DNA from: Rubrivivax sp.
GTDB lineage: Bacteria; Pseudomonadota; Gammaproteobacteria; Burkholderiales; Burkholderiaceae_C
Assembly: GCA_021298085.1 (NCBI GenBank)
Contig: JAJTDE010000004.1
Coordinates: 1-64,000, forward strand
Length of the DNA stretch: 64,000 nucleotides
Direction: 5' to 3'
The stretch's first letter is position 1. The number at the start of each line of letters is the position of its first letter. This document shows positions 17,969 to 26,658 of the stretch, piece by piece. The position numbers and the translations under genes were made by a program. The notes below the pieces were generated by a model that was not told the DNA's origin, did not search any database, and saw only the letters and a program-made list of their open reading frames with translations.

Positions 17969-18631
17969 TCAGAACCGGAAGGTGCTGGGTTCAGGAAAGC
18001 CCTGCAGGCGCGGGGCCACGGTGTCGAAGATCTCCGCCTGCGACCAGGCGGTGTCGCTCACGCGGGTGGCGACGATCGCCCGCATGATGGGCTTGCTGCC
18101 CACCACAGCAGCCAACCGTCCGCCAGGCTTGAGCTGCAGCAGCAGGGCCTGCGGCATCTCAGCCACCGAACCCGACAGCAGGATCACGTCCCAGGGCCCT
18201 TGAACCGGCAGCGTTCCGGCACCATCGCCCTGAACCACCTTCACGCGTCCCAGGCCGGCGTGCTGCAGGTTCTGCCGGGCTCGGTCGGCCAGCTCGGGCA
18301 CCGATTCGACGGTGGTGACCGACTGTGCACGGTGGGCCAGCAGCGCTGCCATGAACCCCGAGCCGGTGCCGATCTCCAGCACACGGTCACTGTGCTGTAC
18401 CCGCAGCTCCTGCAGAAGCCGCGCCTCCACCTTGGGTTCGAGCATGCAAGGGCCGTCGGGGTCGTCCAGCAGCGGCACCTGGGTGTCCACAAAGGCCAGC
18501 GCCTGGTGCTTCTGGGGCACGAAGTCCTCACGCTTGACGGCCGCCAGCAAGGCGAGCACGGCCGGATCCAGCACCTGCCAGGGGCGGATCTGCTGCTCAA
18601 TCATGTTGAAGCGGGCCAGTTCGGTATTCAT
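17969..18631 (-). CDS. pcm: Protein-L-isoaspartate O-methyltransferase family protein
   Basis: A 220-residue SAM-dependent methyltransferase of the PCMT family, which repairs isoaspartyl damage in aged proteins. The SAM-binding glycine motif VLEIGTGSGFMAALLAH is around residue 75-90 and the N-terminus NTELARFNMIEQQIRPWQVLD is typical. Start ATG at 18631 is chosen over a longer frame because this N-terminal block is the conserved beginning. In relatives pcm precedes tolC, often with a rhodanese gene between them. Here the rhodanese gene is absent and tolC follows after 67 bases. Betaproteobacterial members of this group diverge from E. coli Pcm, so catalytic activity is likely but not proven. 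Confidence 0.87.
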   Translation of the reverse strand: MNTELARFNMIEQQIRPWQVLDPAVLALLAAVKREDFVPQKHQALAFVDTQVPLLDDPDGPCMLEPKVEARLLQELRVQHSDRVLEIGTGSGFMAALLAHRAQSVTTVESVPELADRARQNLQHAGLGRVKVVQGDGAGTLPVQGPWDVILLSGSVAEMPQALLLQLKPGGRLAAVVGSKPIMRAIVATRVSDTAWSQAEIFDTVAPRLQGFPEPSTFRF

Positions 18632-18761
18632 GTTCACACTCTCACAAAACTGTAGGCGTGGAAGGCGAGCTGGAAAGGGGGAAATAGCCCGCCTGCTGAC
18701 GGCTTCTTTACCCCGAGGCCCCACGCGCTGCGGCGGATGACACGCAGGAAAACCCGACATT

Positions 18762-21700
18762 CTAGGCAGCCCCCTTGGTGGTGGCTGACGGGCCGGCCGG
18801 TGGCGGGTTGTGCGTCTCGGGCCTGCCCAGAAGCCGGCGCAGCCAGCGCTGGAAATCGTCCAGGTAGAGCACGATCACCGGCACCACCACCAGCGTCAGC
18901 AGTGACGAGGTGATGACGCCGCCGATCACCGCCTGACCCATCGGCGCGCGCTGCTCGCTGCCCTCGGTCAGGGCAAAGGCCAGCGGCACCATGCCAAAGA
19001 CCATGGCCAGCGTGGTCATCAGGATCGGCCGCAGGCGAACCCTTGCCGCTTCGAGCAAGGCCTGGTCCAGTGCCATGCCGTCGTCACGGGCCCGGTTGGC
19101 AAAGTCCACGAGCAGGATGGCGTTCTTGGTGACCAGCCCCATCAGCATGATCACACCGATGATCGAGAACATGTTCAAGGTGCTGCGCCACACCAGCAAC
19201 GCCAGCACCACGCCGATCAGCGTCAGCGGCAGTGAGCTCATCAGGGCCACCGGCTGCAGGAAGCTGCGGAACTGCGAAGCCAGGATCATGTAGATGAAGA
19301 TGATGGCCATGGCCAACGCCTGAATGGCGTAGACAAAGCTCTCCTGCATGTCCTTGGTCGCGCCGCCGAAACGCACGCTGTAGCCGGGCGGCAGCGGTAT
19401 TTCCGCCAGCACGCGGTTGATGTCGGCCGACACTTCACCCAGCGAGCGGCCGGCGGTGTTGGCGGTGAACTCCACTTCACGGTTCAGGTCCCGCCGGTTG
19501 ATCTGGTTGGGCCCCAGGCCGGGCCGCAGCTCCACCAGCTGCGTCAGCCGCGTGACGCGGGTGCTGCCGTCGGCCTGGGTGCCGGAGACGAGGCCCAGCC
19601 CTTGCAGGTCCTGCACACTGTCGCGGTATTCGGGGGCCAGGCGCAGCTTGATGTCATGCGTCTCCTCGCTGCTGCTGCGCCACTGCCCCACGGTCTCACC
19701 GGCCAGCAGCACGCGCAGCGCAGTGGTCAGGCTGCCGACTGAGAAGCCCTGGTCGGCGGCCGCATCGCGCTTGACCTCGACCCGCAGGACGGGCTTGTTG
19801 GGTTTGAGGCTGGAGTCCAGGTCGGTCAGGCCGGGGATGGCACGCAGCTTGGGTTCCAGCGAGCGGGTGATGCGTTCCAGCTCGGCCAGGTCAGCACCCT
19901 GCACCGACAGCGACAAGGGCTTGTTGGCTGCCACGGCATCGAGCAGGCCCACGTGGGTGACGGTGATGCCCGGTACGGCCGCCAGGCGCTCGCGCAGCGG
20001 GCCGGAGAGCTGGTCGACGCTGCGCGAGCGGTCCTTGCGGTCTACCAGGCGAACATAGACGCTGGCCTGGTTGCGCCCCTGGGCGTTGCCGGTGTTGATG
20101 GTGCTGACGGTGTAGCGCACCTCGGGCAGCTCGCGCAGGATGGTGTCTACCTGACGGGCACGGGCTTCAGTGGTCTCCAGCGATGAGCCGACCGGGGTGT
20201 AGAAGGTGACGCTGGTCTCGGAGAAGTCGGCCTTGGGCACAAACTCCGTCCCCACCCAGCGGATCAGGCCGAGGCTGGCCACCATCGTGGCCAGGGCCAC
20301 GAGCAGCGTCAATGCCCGGTGCCGGATCGACCACCCCAGCAGCGCCACATAGCGGTTGGCCAGCGTGTGCTGGAAGCGGTCCATCGCATGGGTCAGGCGG
20401 CCCAGGGTGTGGTCGTACAGGTTCTTGGGCTCGAAGGGCTTGCCTTCGCGGTCGATGGCCGGGTCGTGCCAGACGGCGCTGAGCATCGGGTCCAGCGTGA
20501 AGCTGACAAACATCGAGATCAGCACCGCCGCCACGATGGTGATGCCAAACTCGTGAAAGAAGCGGCCAATGATCCCGCCCATGAAGCCGATGGGCGCAAA
20601 CACTGCCACGATCGACAGTGTGGTGGCCAGCACCGCCAGCCCGATCTCCTGCGTGCCCAGCAGTGAGGCCTCGCGCGCCGAGCGACCCATCTGCACGTGG
20701 CGAACGATGTTCTCGCGCACCACGATGGCGTCGTCGATCAGCAGGCCCACGCAGAGGCTGAGCGCCATCAGCGTGATCATGTTGATCGTGAAGCCGAAGA
20801 CGTGCATGAACAGGAAGGTGCCGATCAGGCTGATGGGCAGGGTCAGGCCGGTGATGACGGTCGAGCGCCAGGAGTTCAGGAACAGGAAGACGATGGCTAC
20901 CGTCAGCAGCGCGCCTTCAACCAGCGTTCGCTGCACATTGGCCACGGCCACGCGGATGGGCCGTGAGCCATCGCGAACCACGTCCAGCGCCATGCCGGCC
21001 GGCAGCAGCGGTTGCAGGTCAGCCACCGCGCGGTTCAGGCCGTCCACCACGTCGATGGTGTTGTCGCCCTGGCTCTTCTGCACGTCCATCGCCAGCGTGC
21101 GCTGGCCGTTGTAGAGCGCCAGCGTCTCTGCTTCTTCAGGGCCGTCCACCACCTCGGCCACCTGACCGAGCCGCACCGGTTGCAAGCTGGCGCCGCGACG
21201 AGCGACGACGATCTGCCGCAGCTGCTCGGGCCGCTGCACGGCACCGTCGATCTGCACCACCCGTTCCGATTCACGCGAGCGCAAGGCGCCGGCAGGGAGA
21301 TCGCGGTTCTCGGTGCGCAGCGCCTGCAGCACCTGGTCAACGGCCACGCCGTAGGCGTCCATCGCAGCCGGCTTCAGGTAGACGTTGATCTCCCGCTTGC
21401 GCGCGCCCACCAGGGTGACGGAGCCCACGCCGCGCACGTTTTCAAGCCGCCGCTTGATGACCTGATCGGCAAAGCTGCTGAGCTCCACCGGCGTGCGCGA
21501 GCCATCGGTGGCCGTCAGTGCGACGGTCCAGATGGGCCGTGATGACGGGTCGAAGCGCTGGACACGCGGCTCCTTGACCTCCGCGCGCAGCAGCGGGCGC
21601 ACCAGCGCGAGCTTTTCGCGGATGTCCTCGGCGGCCCGCCGACCGTCCATCTCCAGGTTGAACTGGACGATGACGACCGAGGCACCCTCGTAGCTGCGGG

Positions 21701-21944
21701 AGAAGATCTGGTTGATGCCGGCCACCGTGTTGGCGGCCTCTTCCACCTTGCGTGTCAGCTCGAGCTCGACCACCTCGGGCGACGCGCCGGGGTATTCGGT
21801 GGTGACCACCACAAAGGGAAACTCGATGTTGGGGAACTGGTCAACCTTCAGCCGTTGCACGGCAAACAGGCCCAGCACCACAAAGGCGAGCATCACCATC
21901 ACGGCCATGACCGGGTTGCCGATGGAGACGCGTGTGAACCACAT
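18762..21944 (-). CDS. RND efflux permease
   Basis: A 1060-residue proton-driven inner-membrane pump of the AcrB/HAE family. Twelve transmembrane segments and two large periplasmic loops are evident. The proton-relay Asp pair is D404/D405 in GLLIDDAIVVREN, and the TM10 Lys is in GLVTKNAILLVDF. It is the last gene of a tetR-mfp-rnd operon, starting 33 bases after the adaptor. The C-terminus is a short cytoplasmic tail. The substrate (drugs, detergents, solvents or aromatic compounds) cannot be told. No heavy-metal-pump features were recognised. Confidence 0.94.
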   Translation of the reverse strand: MWFTRVSIGNPVMAVMVMLAFVVLGLFAVQRLKVDQFPNIEFPFVVVTTEYPGASPEVVELELTRKVEEAANTVAGINQIFSRSYEGASVVIVQFNLEMDGRRAAEDIREKLALVRPLLRAEVKEPRVQRFDPSSRPIWTVALTATDGSRTPVELSSFADQVIKRRLENVRGVGSVTLVGARKREINVYLKPAAMDAYGVAVDQVLQALRTENRDLPAGALRSRESERVVQIDGAVQRPEQLRQIVVARRGASLQPVRLGQVAEVVDGPEEAETLALYNGQRTLAMDVQKSQGDNTIDVVDGLNRAVADLQPLLPAGMALDVVRDGSRPIRVAVANVQRTLVEGALLTVAIVFLFLNSWRSTVITGLTLPISLIGTFLFMHVFGFTINMITLMALSLCVGLLIDDAIVVRENIVRHVQMGRSAREASLLGTQEIGLAVLATTLSIVAVFAPIGFMGGIIGRFFHEFGITIVAAVLISMFVSFTLDPMLSAVWHDPAIDREGKPFEPKNLYDHTLGRLTHAMDRFQHTLANRYVALLGWSIRHRALTLLVALATMVASLGLIRWVGTEFVPKADFSETSVTFYTPVGSSLETTEARARQVDTILRELPEVRYTVSTINTGNAQGRNQASVYVRLVDRKDRSRSVDQLSGPLRERLAAVPGITVTHVGLLDAVAANKPLSLSVQGADLAELERITRSLEPKLRAIPGLTDLDSSLKPNKPVLRVEVKRDAAADQGFSVGSLTTALRVLLAGETVGQWRSSSEETHDIKLRLAPEYRDSVQDLQGLGLVSGTQADGSTRVTRLTQLVELRPGLGPNQINRRDLNREVEFTANTAGRSLGEVSADINRVLAEIPLPPGYSVRFGGATKDMQESFVYAIQALAMAIIFIYMILASQFRSFLQPVALMSSLPLTLIGVVLALLVWRSTLNMFSIIGVIMLMGLVTKNAILLVDFANRARDDGMALDQALLEAARVRLRPILMTTLAMVFGMVPLAFALTEGSEQRAPMGQAVIGGVITSSLLTLVVVPVIVLYLDDFQRWLRRLLGRPETHNPPPAGPSATTKGAA

Positions 21945-21977
21945 GACAGGTCAGCCCGATTGCTTTCAGCGGCGCCC

Positions 21978-23129
21978 TCAGGGCGCAGGCTTCCAGCGTG
22001 CGCCGTCGCTCAGCGCGCCCAGCGTGCCGCTGAGCAGGCGTGCGCCGTCGGTGACGCCGCTGTCCAGCGCCTGCGCGTCGGGCACGCCCGCTGCCTGCCC
22101 CCGGGGGCCCAGCACCACCAGGCGTTCGCGCACGGTGTCGCCGTCCAGCAGCCAGACATAGGGTTTGCTGCGGTCCAGGCGCACTGCGCTGGCGGGCACC
22201 AGCAGCGCGGACTGCTCCTCGAGCAGGATCTCGCCTTGCGCAAACAGGCCGTGGCGCAGGGCGGGGTGGGGGTCCAGCGCCAGGTACACCGACACGGTTC
22301 GCGAACCTGGTTGGGCACTGGGGCTGATGCGGGCCACCCGGGCGCTCACGGTGTCGGTCAAGCCCTCGGCCCGCACACGCGCCCGCTGCCCGATGCGTAC
22401 CTTCGCGGCATCCTGCGGAGCCAGCGCCGCTTCCAGCTCCAACCGGGAGAGGTCAACGATCTCGACCACCCGTGCATCCACCCCCAGGCGTTCGCCCGGC
22501 TGGGCAAAGCGTTGCGACACCACACCCGGGATCGGGGCCGTCAGGCGCGCATCGTTGCGTGACTTTCGGGAGAGCTCGAGCGCTGCCAGTGCGGCCTGAA
22601 GCGTCGCCTGGCTGGCGGCCTCGTTGCTGGCCGAACTCTCCAGGGCTGTGGGTGAGATGAAACCCTGCGCGACCAGCGCGCGGTTGTTGGCCAGCGTGCG
22701 TTGTGCGATGTCCCACTGTGCCCGTGCCGCCTGCGCCTGCTGGTCAGCCTGGCGGATGCGCCAGTCGAATTCGGTGGGATCCTGGTCGCCGATGGCCTGG
22801 CCCGCCTTGACGCTGTCGCCCTCGCGAACGGTGAGGCGCGTCAGCTCGGCAGCCACCTTGGCCTTGACCACGGCGGTCTGCGTGGCCCTGATGCTGCCGG
22901 ACATGGGCTGAACCTGGGTCAGGGCGGCCCGGCGAACGGTGACGATCTCGTCGGCCGGGATTTCCAGCGGGGGCTTGGCCGCCGGTGCGGGGCGCTGTAC
23001 GGCGGTGCTCGGCGTGCCCGGTTGGGCATTGGGTGCGCCAAGCCGCGCACTGCGGTACCAGAAGGCGGTGGCGGCCAGCGCCAGGGCCAGCAGGGCCACC
23101 AGGGCCAGCGTCCATCGGCGGCGGCTCAT
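21978..23129 (-). CDS. RND efflux periplasmic adaptor (HlyD/MFP family)
   Basis: A 383-residue membrane-fusion protein linking the permease to an outer-membrane duct. An N-terminal membrane anchor (LALVALLALALAATAFWY) is followed by a lipoyl-like half-motif (VKAKVAAELTRLTVREGDSVKAGQAIG), an alpha-helical hairpin rich in Ala/Gln/Arg (about 125-200), the second lipoyl half (LTAPIPGVVSQRFAQPGERL) and beta-barrel domains. The start overlaps the stop of the tetR gene (ATGA). It forms one operon with the permease downstream. Confidence 0.92.
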   Translation of the reverse strand: MSRRRWTLALVALLALALAATAFWYRSARLGAPNAQPGTPSTAVQRPAPAAKPPLEIPADEIVTVRRAALTQVQPMSGSIRATQTAVVKAKVAAELTRLTVREGDSVKAGQAIGDQDPTEFDWRIRQADQQAQAARAQWDIAQRTLANNRALVAQGFISPTALESSASNEAASQATLQAALAALELSRKSRNDARLTAPIPGVVSQRFAQPGERLGVDARVVEIVDLSRLELEAALAPQDAAKVRIGQRARVRAEGLTDTVSARVARISPSAQPGSRTVSVYLALDPHPALRHGLFAQGEILLEEQSALLVPASAVRLDRSKPYVWLLDGDTVRERLVVLGPRGQAAGVPDAQALDSGVTDGARLLSGTLGALSDGARWKPAP

Positions 23130-23860
23130 CGAGCTGTCTCCCCAGGTGGCCGCGTGCCAGCGGCGGGTGTGCGGTCGCCGTCAGCGCGCAGGCCGTCCAG
23201 CAGCAGGTCCATCTGCACGCGGATGGCCTCGTCGTCGTCCTTGGGCAGCTCGCTGCAGACCTCGCAGGCACCCACCGAGTGCTGGTGCATGGCCATCAGC
23301 AGCGCAGGTGCAATGAGTGCCGGCACGGCGGCATCCACATTGGCCATCGGCCTGAACTCTCCGCGCGCAATGCCCCGCGCCAGGGTCCCGGCCAGCAGGC
23401 GGTGGGTGGGCTCGATCACCTCGCTGACGTAGAACTGGGCGATTTCGGGGAAGTTGCGTGCCTCGGCCATGATCACCTTGCAGATGCTGCCAGCCGGCGT
23501 CTTGCCGACTTGCGCCCACACCATGCCAATCAACGTGCGAAGCAGTTCGGCGGTAGGCCCTTCGTAGCGCTCGGCCAGTGCCGTGCACTCGGCGATGGGA
23601 ACCGTCAGGTGCGTTCGGATGACGGCCTTGAACAGGTCTTCCTTGCTGGGAAAGTACAGGTACAACGTGCCCTTGGACACCCCTGCGCGCTGCGCCACCT
23701 CTTCGCTGCGGGTGCCCGCGAAGCCTCGCTCCACAAAGAGCGACAGCGCGGCTTCCAGCAGCTCTGAGGGCCGCGCTTCCTTGCGGCGCTTGCGCGCCGA
23801 GACAGTGTCAGGGGTCACAGGGCAGGTGGTGATGAGGCAGAAGGTGGTGAGGGCGGTCAT
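23126..23860 (-). CDS. TetR/AcrR family transcriptional repressor
   Basis: A 244-residue repressor with an N-terminal TetR helix-turn-helix (LLEAALSLFVERGFAGTRSEEVAQRAGVSKGTLYLYFPSKEDL in essence, residues about 35-77) and a C-terminal ligand domain. It heads the efflux operon, so it probably represses itself and the pump until a substrate binds. A 9+2+9 palindrome sits 7 bases upstream of the ATG, overlapping where a promoter or ribosome site should be. The first residues (MTALTTFCLITTCP) are unusual. A GTG start at 23818 giving VTPDTVSARKRRKEA is an alternative. Neither has a good ribosome site. Confidence 0.92.
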   Translation of the reverse strand: MTALTTFCLITTCPVTPDTVSARKRRKEARPSELLEAALSLFVERGFAGTRSEEVAQRAGVSKGTLYLYFPSKEDLFKAVIRTHLTVPIAECTALAERYEGPTAELLRTLIGMVWAQVGKTPAGSICKVIMAEARNFPEIAQFYVSEVIEPTHRLLAGTLARGIARGEFRPMANVDAAVPALIAPALLMAMHQHSVGACEVCSELPKDDDEAIRVQMDLLLDGLRADGDRTPAAGTRPPGETAR

Positions 23861-23867
23861 GCGTTGT

Positions 23868-23887
23868 TACTGACTGACCAGTCAGTA
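23868..23887. promoter_or_regulatory. Palindromic TetR operator
   Basis: Perfect inverted arms TACTGACTG (23868-23876) and CAGTCAGTA (23879-23887) flank the dinucleotide AC. This is typical of TetR-family operators (TGAC...GTCA core) and lies immediately upstream of the tetR-mfp-rnd operon and 89 bases before uppP on the other strand. Autoregulation is inferred from position. Confidence 0.8.
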
Positions 23888-23976
23888 GTATGCCCAAACC
23901 CTGGGGGTGTCGTCAAAAGGAGGTCGGGGTTCGCCCCTATCATGCGGCGCTTTGCGCAAGCCCCAGGGTGGTGAAT

Positions 23977-24834
23977 GTGGATCTGTTGATACTCGTCAAG
24001 GCGGCGATCATGGGCGTCGTCGAGGGGCTCACCGAGTTCCTGCCGATCTCATCCACGGGGCATTTGATCCTCACGGCCTCGCTGCTGAACTTTACCGGCG
24101 AGACGGTCAAGGTCTTCGACATTGCCATCCAGAGCGGCGCGATGCTGGCGGTCATCTGGGAGTACCGGCGAAAGCTCGCCCACACCATCACCGGTGTCGG
24201 GCACGACCCGGTGGCCAGGCGCTTCTTGCTGAATGTGCTGATCGCGTTCCTGCCGGCGGCCGTGATGGGCCTGCTGTTCGGCAAGTGGGTCAAGGAACAC
24301 CTGTTCCACCCGGTGCCGGTGGCGATGGCCTTTGTGGTCGGCGGCCTGATCATCCTCTGGGTGGAGGCCCGCCACCGCCGGCTCTACGGGGCGGCCGACA
24401 TGCAGGGCGCGCGCCGGGCGCGGGTGGAGACCGTCGACGACATGACACCGATGGATGCACTCAAGGTGGGCCTGTTCCAGTGCGTGGCGCTGATACCGGG
24501 CACCAGCCGCTCTGGCGCCACCATCATCGGGTCCATCCTGCTGGGCTTTTCGCGCAAGGCCGCCACCGAGTTCAGCTTCTTCCTCGGCATTCCCACGCTG
24601 ATGGGCGCTGGCGCCTACACCCTGCTGAAGAACCGTGATCTGCTTCGGGTCGAGGACATCCCGATGTTTGCCGTGGGCACGGTGGTCTCCTTCTTCAGCG
24701 CGCTGGTGTGCATCCGCTGGTTGATCCGCTACGTGAGCACGCACGACTTTGTGCCGTTTGCCTGGTACCGCATCATCTTTGGCGGCGTCGTGCTGCTCAC
24801 CGCCTACACGGGCTGGGTCACCTGGGCTGCCTGA
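23977..24834 (+). CDS. uppP: Undecaprenyl-diphosphatase
   Basis: A polytopic inner-membrane phosphatase of about 285 residues that recycles undecaprenyl pyrophosphate to the monophosphate carrier for peptidoglycan, LPS O-antigen and other glycans. Overexpression gives bacitracin resistance. The two catalytic signatures are present: [16 protein letters not shown] at about 15-30 and [10 protein letters not shown] at about 175. The GTG at 23977 is preferred because AGGG stands 8 bases upstream and the N-terminus [13 protein letters not shown] matches relatives. A GTG two codons earlier (23971) is possible. The 3' end overlaps convergent trmB by 31 bases. Confidence 0.93.
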   Translation: MDLLILVKAAIMGVVEGLTEFLPISSTGHLILTASLLNFTGETVKVFDIAIQSGAMLAVIWEYRRKLAHTITGVGHDPVARRFLLNVLIAFLPAAVMGLLFGKWVKEHLFHPVPVAMAFVVGGLIILWVEARHRRLYGAADMQGARRARVETVDDMTPMDALKVGLFQCVALIPGTSRSGATIIGSILLGFSRKAATEFSFFLGIPTLMGAGAYTLLKNRDLLRVEDIPMFAVGTVVSFFSALVCIRWLIRYVSTHDFVPFAWYRIIFGGVVLLTAYTGWVTWAA

Positions 24835-25556
24835 ACGGGCCGCCTGAAGAGCAAGTCCCAGACTCCGTGGCCCAGGCGCAGGCCACGGTGCTCAAACTTG
24901 GTGTCAGGCCGCCACGCCGGGCGGGGGGCGAAGCCGTCTGCGGTGTTGCTGAGCAGCGGCTCGGCTGACAGCACCGCCAGCATCTGGTCGGCATAAGGCT
25001 GCCAGTCGGTGGCGCAGTGCAGGTAACCCCCGGGCTGCAGCCGTTCCGCCAGCAGGCGCACCAGCGGCGGCTGGATCAGCCGCCGCTTGTGGTGGCGCTT
25101 CTTGTGCCAGGGGTCCGGAAAGTACACGTGGACGCCGGCCAGACTGCCGGGCTTCACCATGTGCTCCAGCACTTCCACGGCGTCGTGCTGCAGGATGCGC
25201 AGGTTCGCCAGGCCCAGGCTGTCGATGCGTTGCAGCAGCGCGCCCACACCAGGTGGGTGGACCTCCACACCGATGAAGTGGGTCTCGGGCTGCTGCTGCG
25301 CGATCAACGCGGTCGCCTGCCCCATGCCGAAGCCGATCTCCAGCACCAGTGGCGCGGGTGCGCCGAAGTGGGCAGCCCAATCGGCGGGCTGCGGCGTGAA
25401 TGGCAGGCACCAGCGTGGCGCCAGTTCACTGAGCGCGCGGATCTGCCCCGTGCCCATGCGCCCGGCGCGGACGACAAAGGTGCGCACCCGCCGCTGGGGC
25501 TTGTCTTCCGCCGTGGCGGTGTTCAGGTGGCCTGGGTCGGGCGGTGCATCGGTCAT
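24804..25556 (-). CDS. trmB: tRNA (guanine-N7-)-methyltransferase
   Basis: A 250-residue SAM-dependent enzyme forming m7G46 in the variable loop of tRNAs. The SAM site is [12 protein letters not shown] near residue 72, and the tRNA-methyltransferase motif [20 protein letters not shown] near 145-165 carries the catalytic Asp of PDPW. The ATG at 25556 is close to the tRNA-Gly gene on the other strand. It runs convergent into uppP. Family assignment is firm. Confidence 0.95.
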   Translation of the reverse strand: MTDAPPDPGHLNTATAEDKPQRRVRTFVVRAGRMGTGQIRALSELAPRWCLPFTPQPADWAAHFGAPAPLVLEIGFGMGQATALIAQQQPETHFIGVEVHPPGVGALLQRIDSLGLANLRILQHDAVEVLEHMVKPGSLAGVHVYFPDPWHKKRHHKRRLIQPPLVRLLAERLQPGGYLHCATDWQPYADQMLAVLSAEPLLSNTADGFAPRPAWRPDTKFEHRGLRLGHGVWDLLFRRPVQAAQVTQPV

Positions 25557-25600
25557 GGCGGAGTCAGACGCTGAAAACGAGTTGAGGTATGCTTCGCAGG

Positions 25601-25620
25601 CCCTGCAGGCGCAGGGTTTT
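25601..25620 (+). terminator. Terminator-like hairpin just upstream of tRNA-Gly
   Basis: CCCTGC (25601-25606), AGGC, GCAGGG (25611-25616) then TTTT: a 6-bp stem with a tetraloop and a short T-run ending directly at the first base of tRNA-Gly. It could stop incoming transcription, or be part of the tRNA precursor leader. The promoter of the tRNA is unclear. TATGCT at 25588-25593 is a weak candidate -10. Confidence 0.4.
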
Positions 25621-25694
25621 GCGGGTGTAGTTCAATGGTAGAACGGCAGCTTCCCAAGCTTCATACGAGGGTTCGATTCCCTTCACCCGCTCCA
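25621..25694 (+). tRNA. tRNA-Gly(CCC)
   Basis: A 74-base cloverleaf with encoded CCA. Acceptor GCGGGTG pairs with CACCCGC, the D stem is GTTC/GAAC, the anticodon loop TTCCCAA gives anticodon CCC (Gly), the variable loop has 4 bases and the T loop is TTCGATT. The anticodon stem GCAGC/GCTTC has a mismatch at the second pair (C28 opposite T42). Relatives would be expected to have GCTGC. Confidence 0.93.
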
Positions 25695-25749
25695 ACGCAT
25701 GGCCACCGGGGGTGCGCGCGCGGGGGCTGAGGCCCCTGGGTGCGTTGTC

Positions 25750-26640
25750 ATGAATGAGTCGTTCTCGGCCCTGTGGGTCGCTGAAGGGGCCGAGCCACCT
25801 GTGCTTCCCGGTGTCACCTGGCTGGCATCGCCGCCCGATCATGTCGATGGCGCGGTGGTGGCCGAGGTCTGGTGGCAGTTGTCGCCAGTAGCCTTGGAAG
25901 AACGTCTGTTCCAGCCCACCTGGGACACCCATCTGCTGACAACCGCCATCGTGATGGTCGCGCCCGATGCTGCGCTCGAGCAGCGCTGTCTCTGGCTGGG
26001 GCGCGGCGTACAAGATGTGCTGGCCGACGCCCACCCGTCTGCCTTGTTCCGTGCCATGGCCCATGCTGTGGCACGCAAGCGTCGCGAAGTGGCCAGTCGG
26101 CTGGCCTACGCCACCGACCTTGCCACTGGCTTGCCGCACCAACTGCAGCTGATCGAGCACATCAACCACCTGCTCGCCCTGCGTGAGCGGGAGCCAGCCC
26201 CCATGGTGCTGATTGCCTTGCGGCTGCAGGGGCTGGAACGCGCCGCCGAACGGCTGGGCGACGACGCGGCGTCGGTTTTGCGCCGCAAGTTGGCCGTTCG
26301 GCTGCGCAGCGGGCTGCGAGCCGGTGATGTGGTGGCGTCCATGGGTTCTGACAGCTTTGGCGTTCTGCTCAGCCATGTCGAGGCCGCTGCCGATGGCGAG
26401 CAGGTGATGGGCAAGCTGGTGCGCACGCTGGAAGCGCCCATCCAGGTGGCTGGCCAGCCTTTTGGGCTGCAGGTGTCCGCCGGGCTGGCGTGTTACCCAC
26501 AGCATGGCCGGCAGGCAGGCGAACTGCTGCAGCGCGCGCAGGCCCAGGCGCAGAACTGGGCCGCCATGGGCCGTGATGGTGTCGGGCGCATGGTGCAGCA
26601 CACGGGCCAGACGCCTGCCAACGACCCCGACGGCGCCTGA
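25750..26640 (+). CDS. Degenerate receiver-GGDEF protein, probable c-di-GMP effector
   Basis: A 296-residue soluble protein. Residues about 1-112 resemble a shortened response-regulator receiver (ending GVQDVLADAHPSALFRAMAHAV, compare GAQDYL...RALRHAIERKR) in which the phospho-acceptor Asp is missing. Residues about 118-290 are a GGDEF fold beginning TDLATGLPHQLQL, but the signature is GSDSF (199-203) instead of GGDEF, so cyclase activity is unlikely. The inhibitory-site motif RxxD is retained as RAGD at 190-193, five residues before it. It may therefore bind c-di-GMP without making it. The ATG at 25750 is chosen; an in-frame start at 25699 lies only 4 bases after the tRNA. Confidence 0.72.
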   Translation: MNESFSALWVAEGAEPPVLPGVTWLASPPDHVDGAVVAEVWWQLSPVALEERLFQPTWDTHLLTTAIVMVAPDAALEQRCLWLGRGVQDVLADAHPSALFRAMAHAVARKRREVASRLAYATDLATGLPHQLQLIEHINHLLALREREPAPMVLIALRLQGLERAAERLGDDAASVLRRKLAVRLRSGLRAGDVVASMGSDSFGVLLSHVEAAADGEQVMGKLVRTLEAPIQVAGQPFGLQVSAGLACYPQHGRQAGELLQRAQAQAQNWAAMGRDGVGRMVQHTGQTPANDPDGA

Positions 26641-26658
26641 CTCAGCCCGCGCGGCCGT

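Noticed and set aside
18632..18761. A riboswitch in the gap before pcm.
   Set aside because: I looked for thiamine- or SAM-type consensus elements and saw none.
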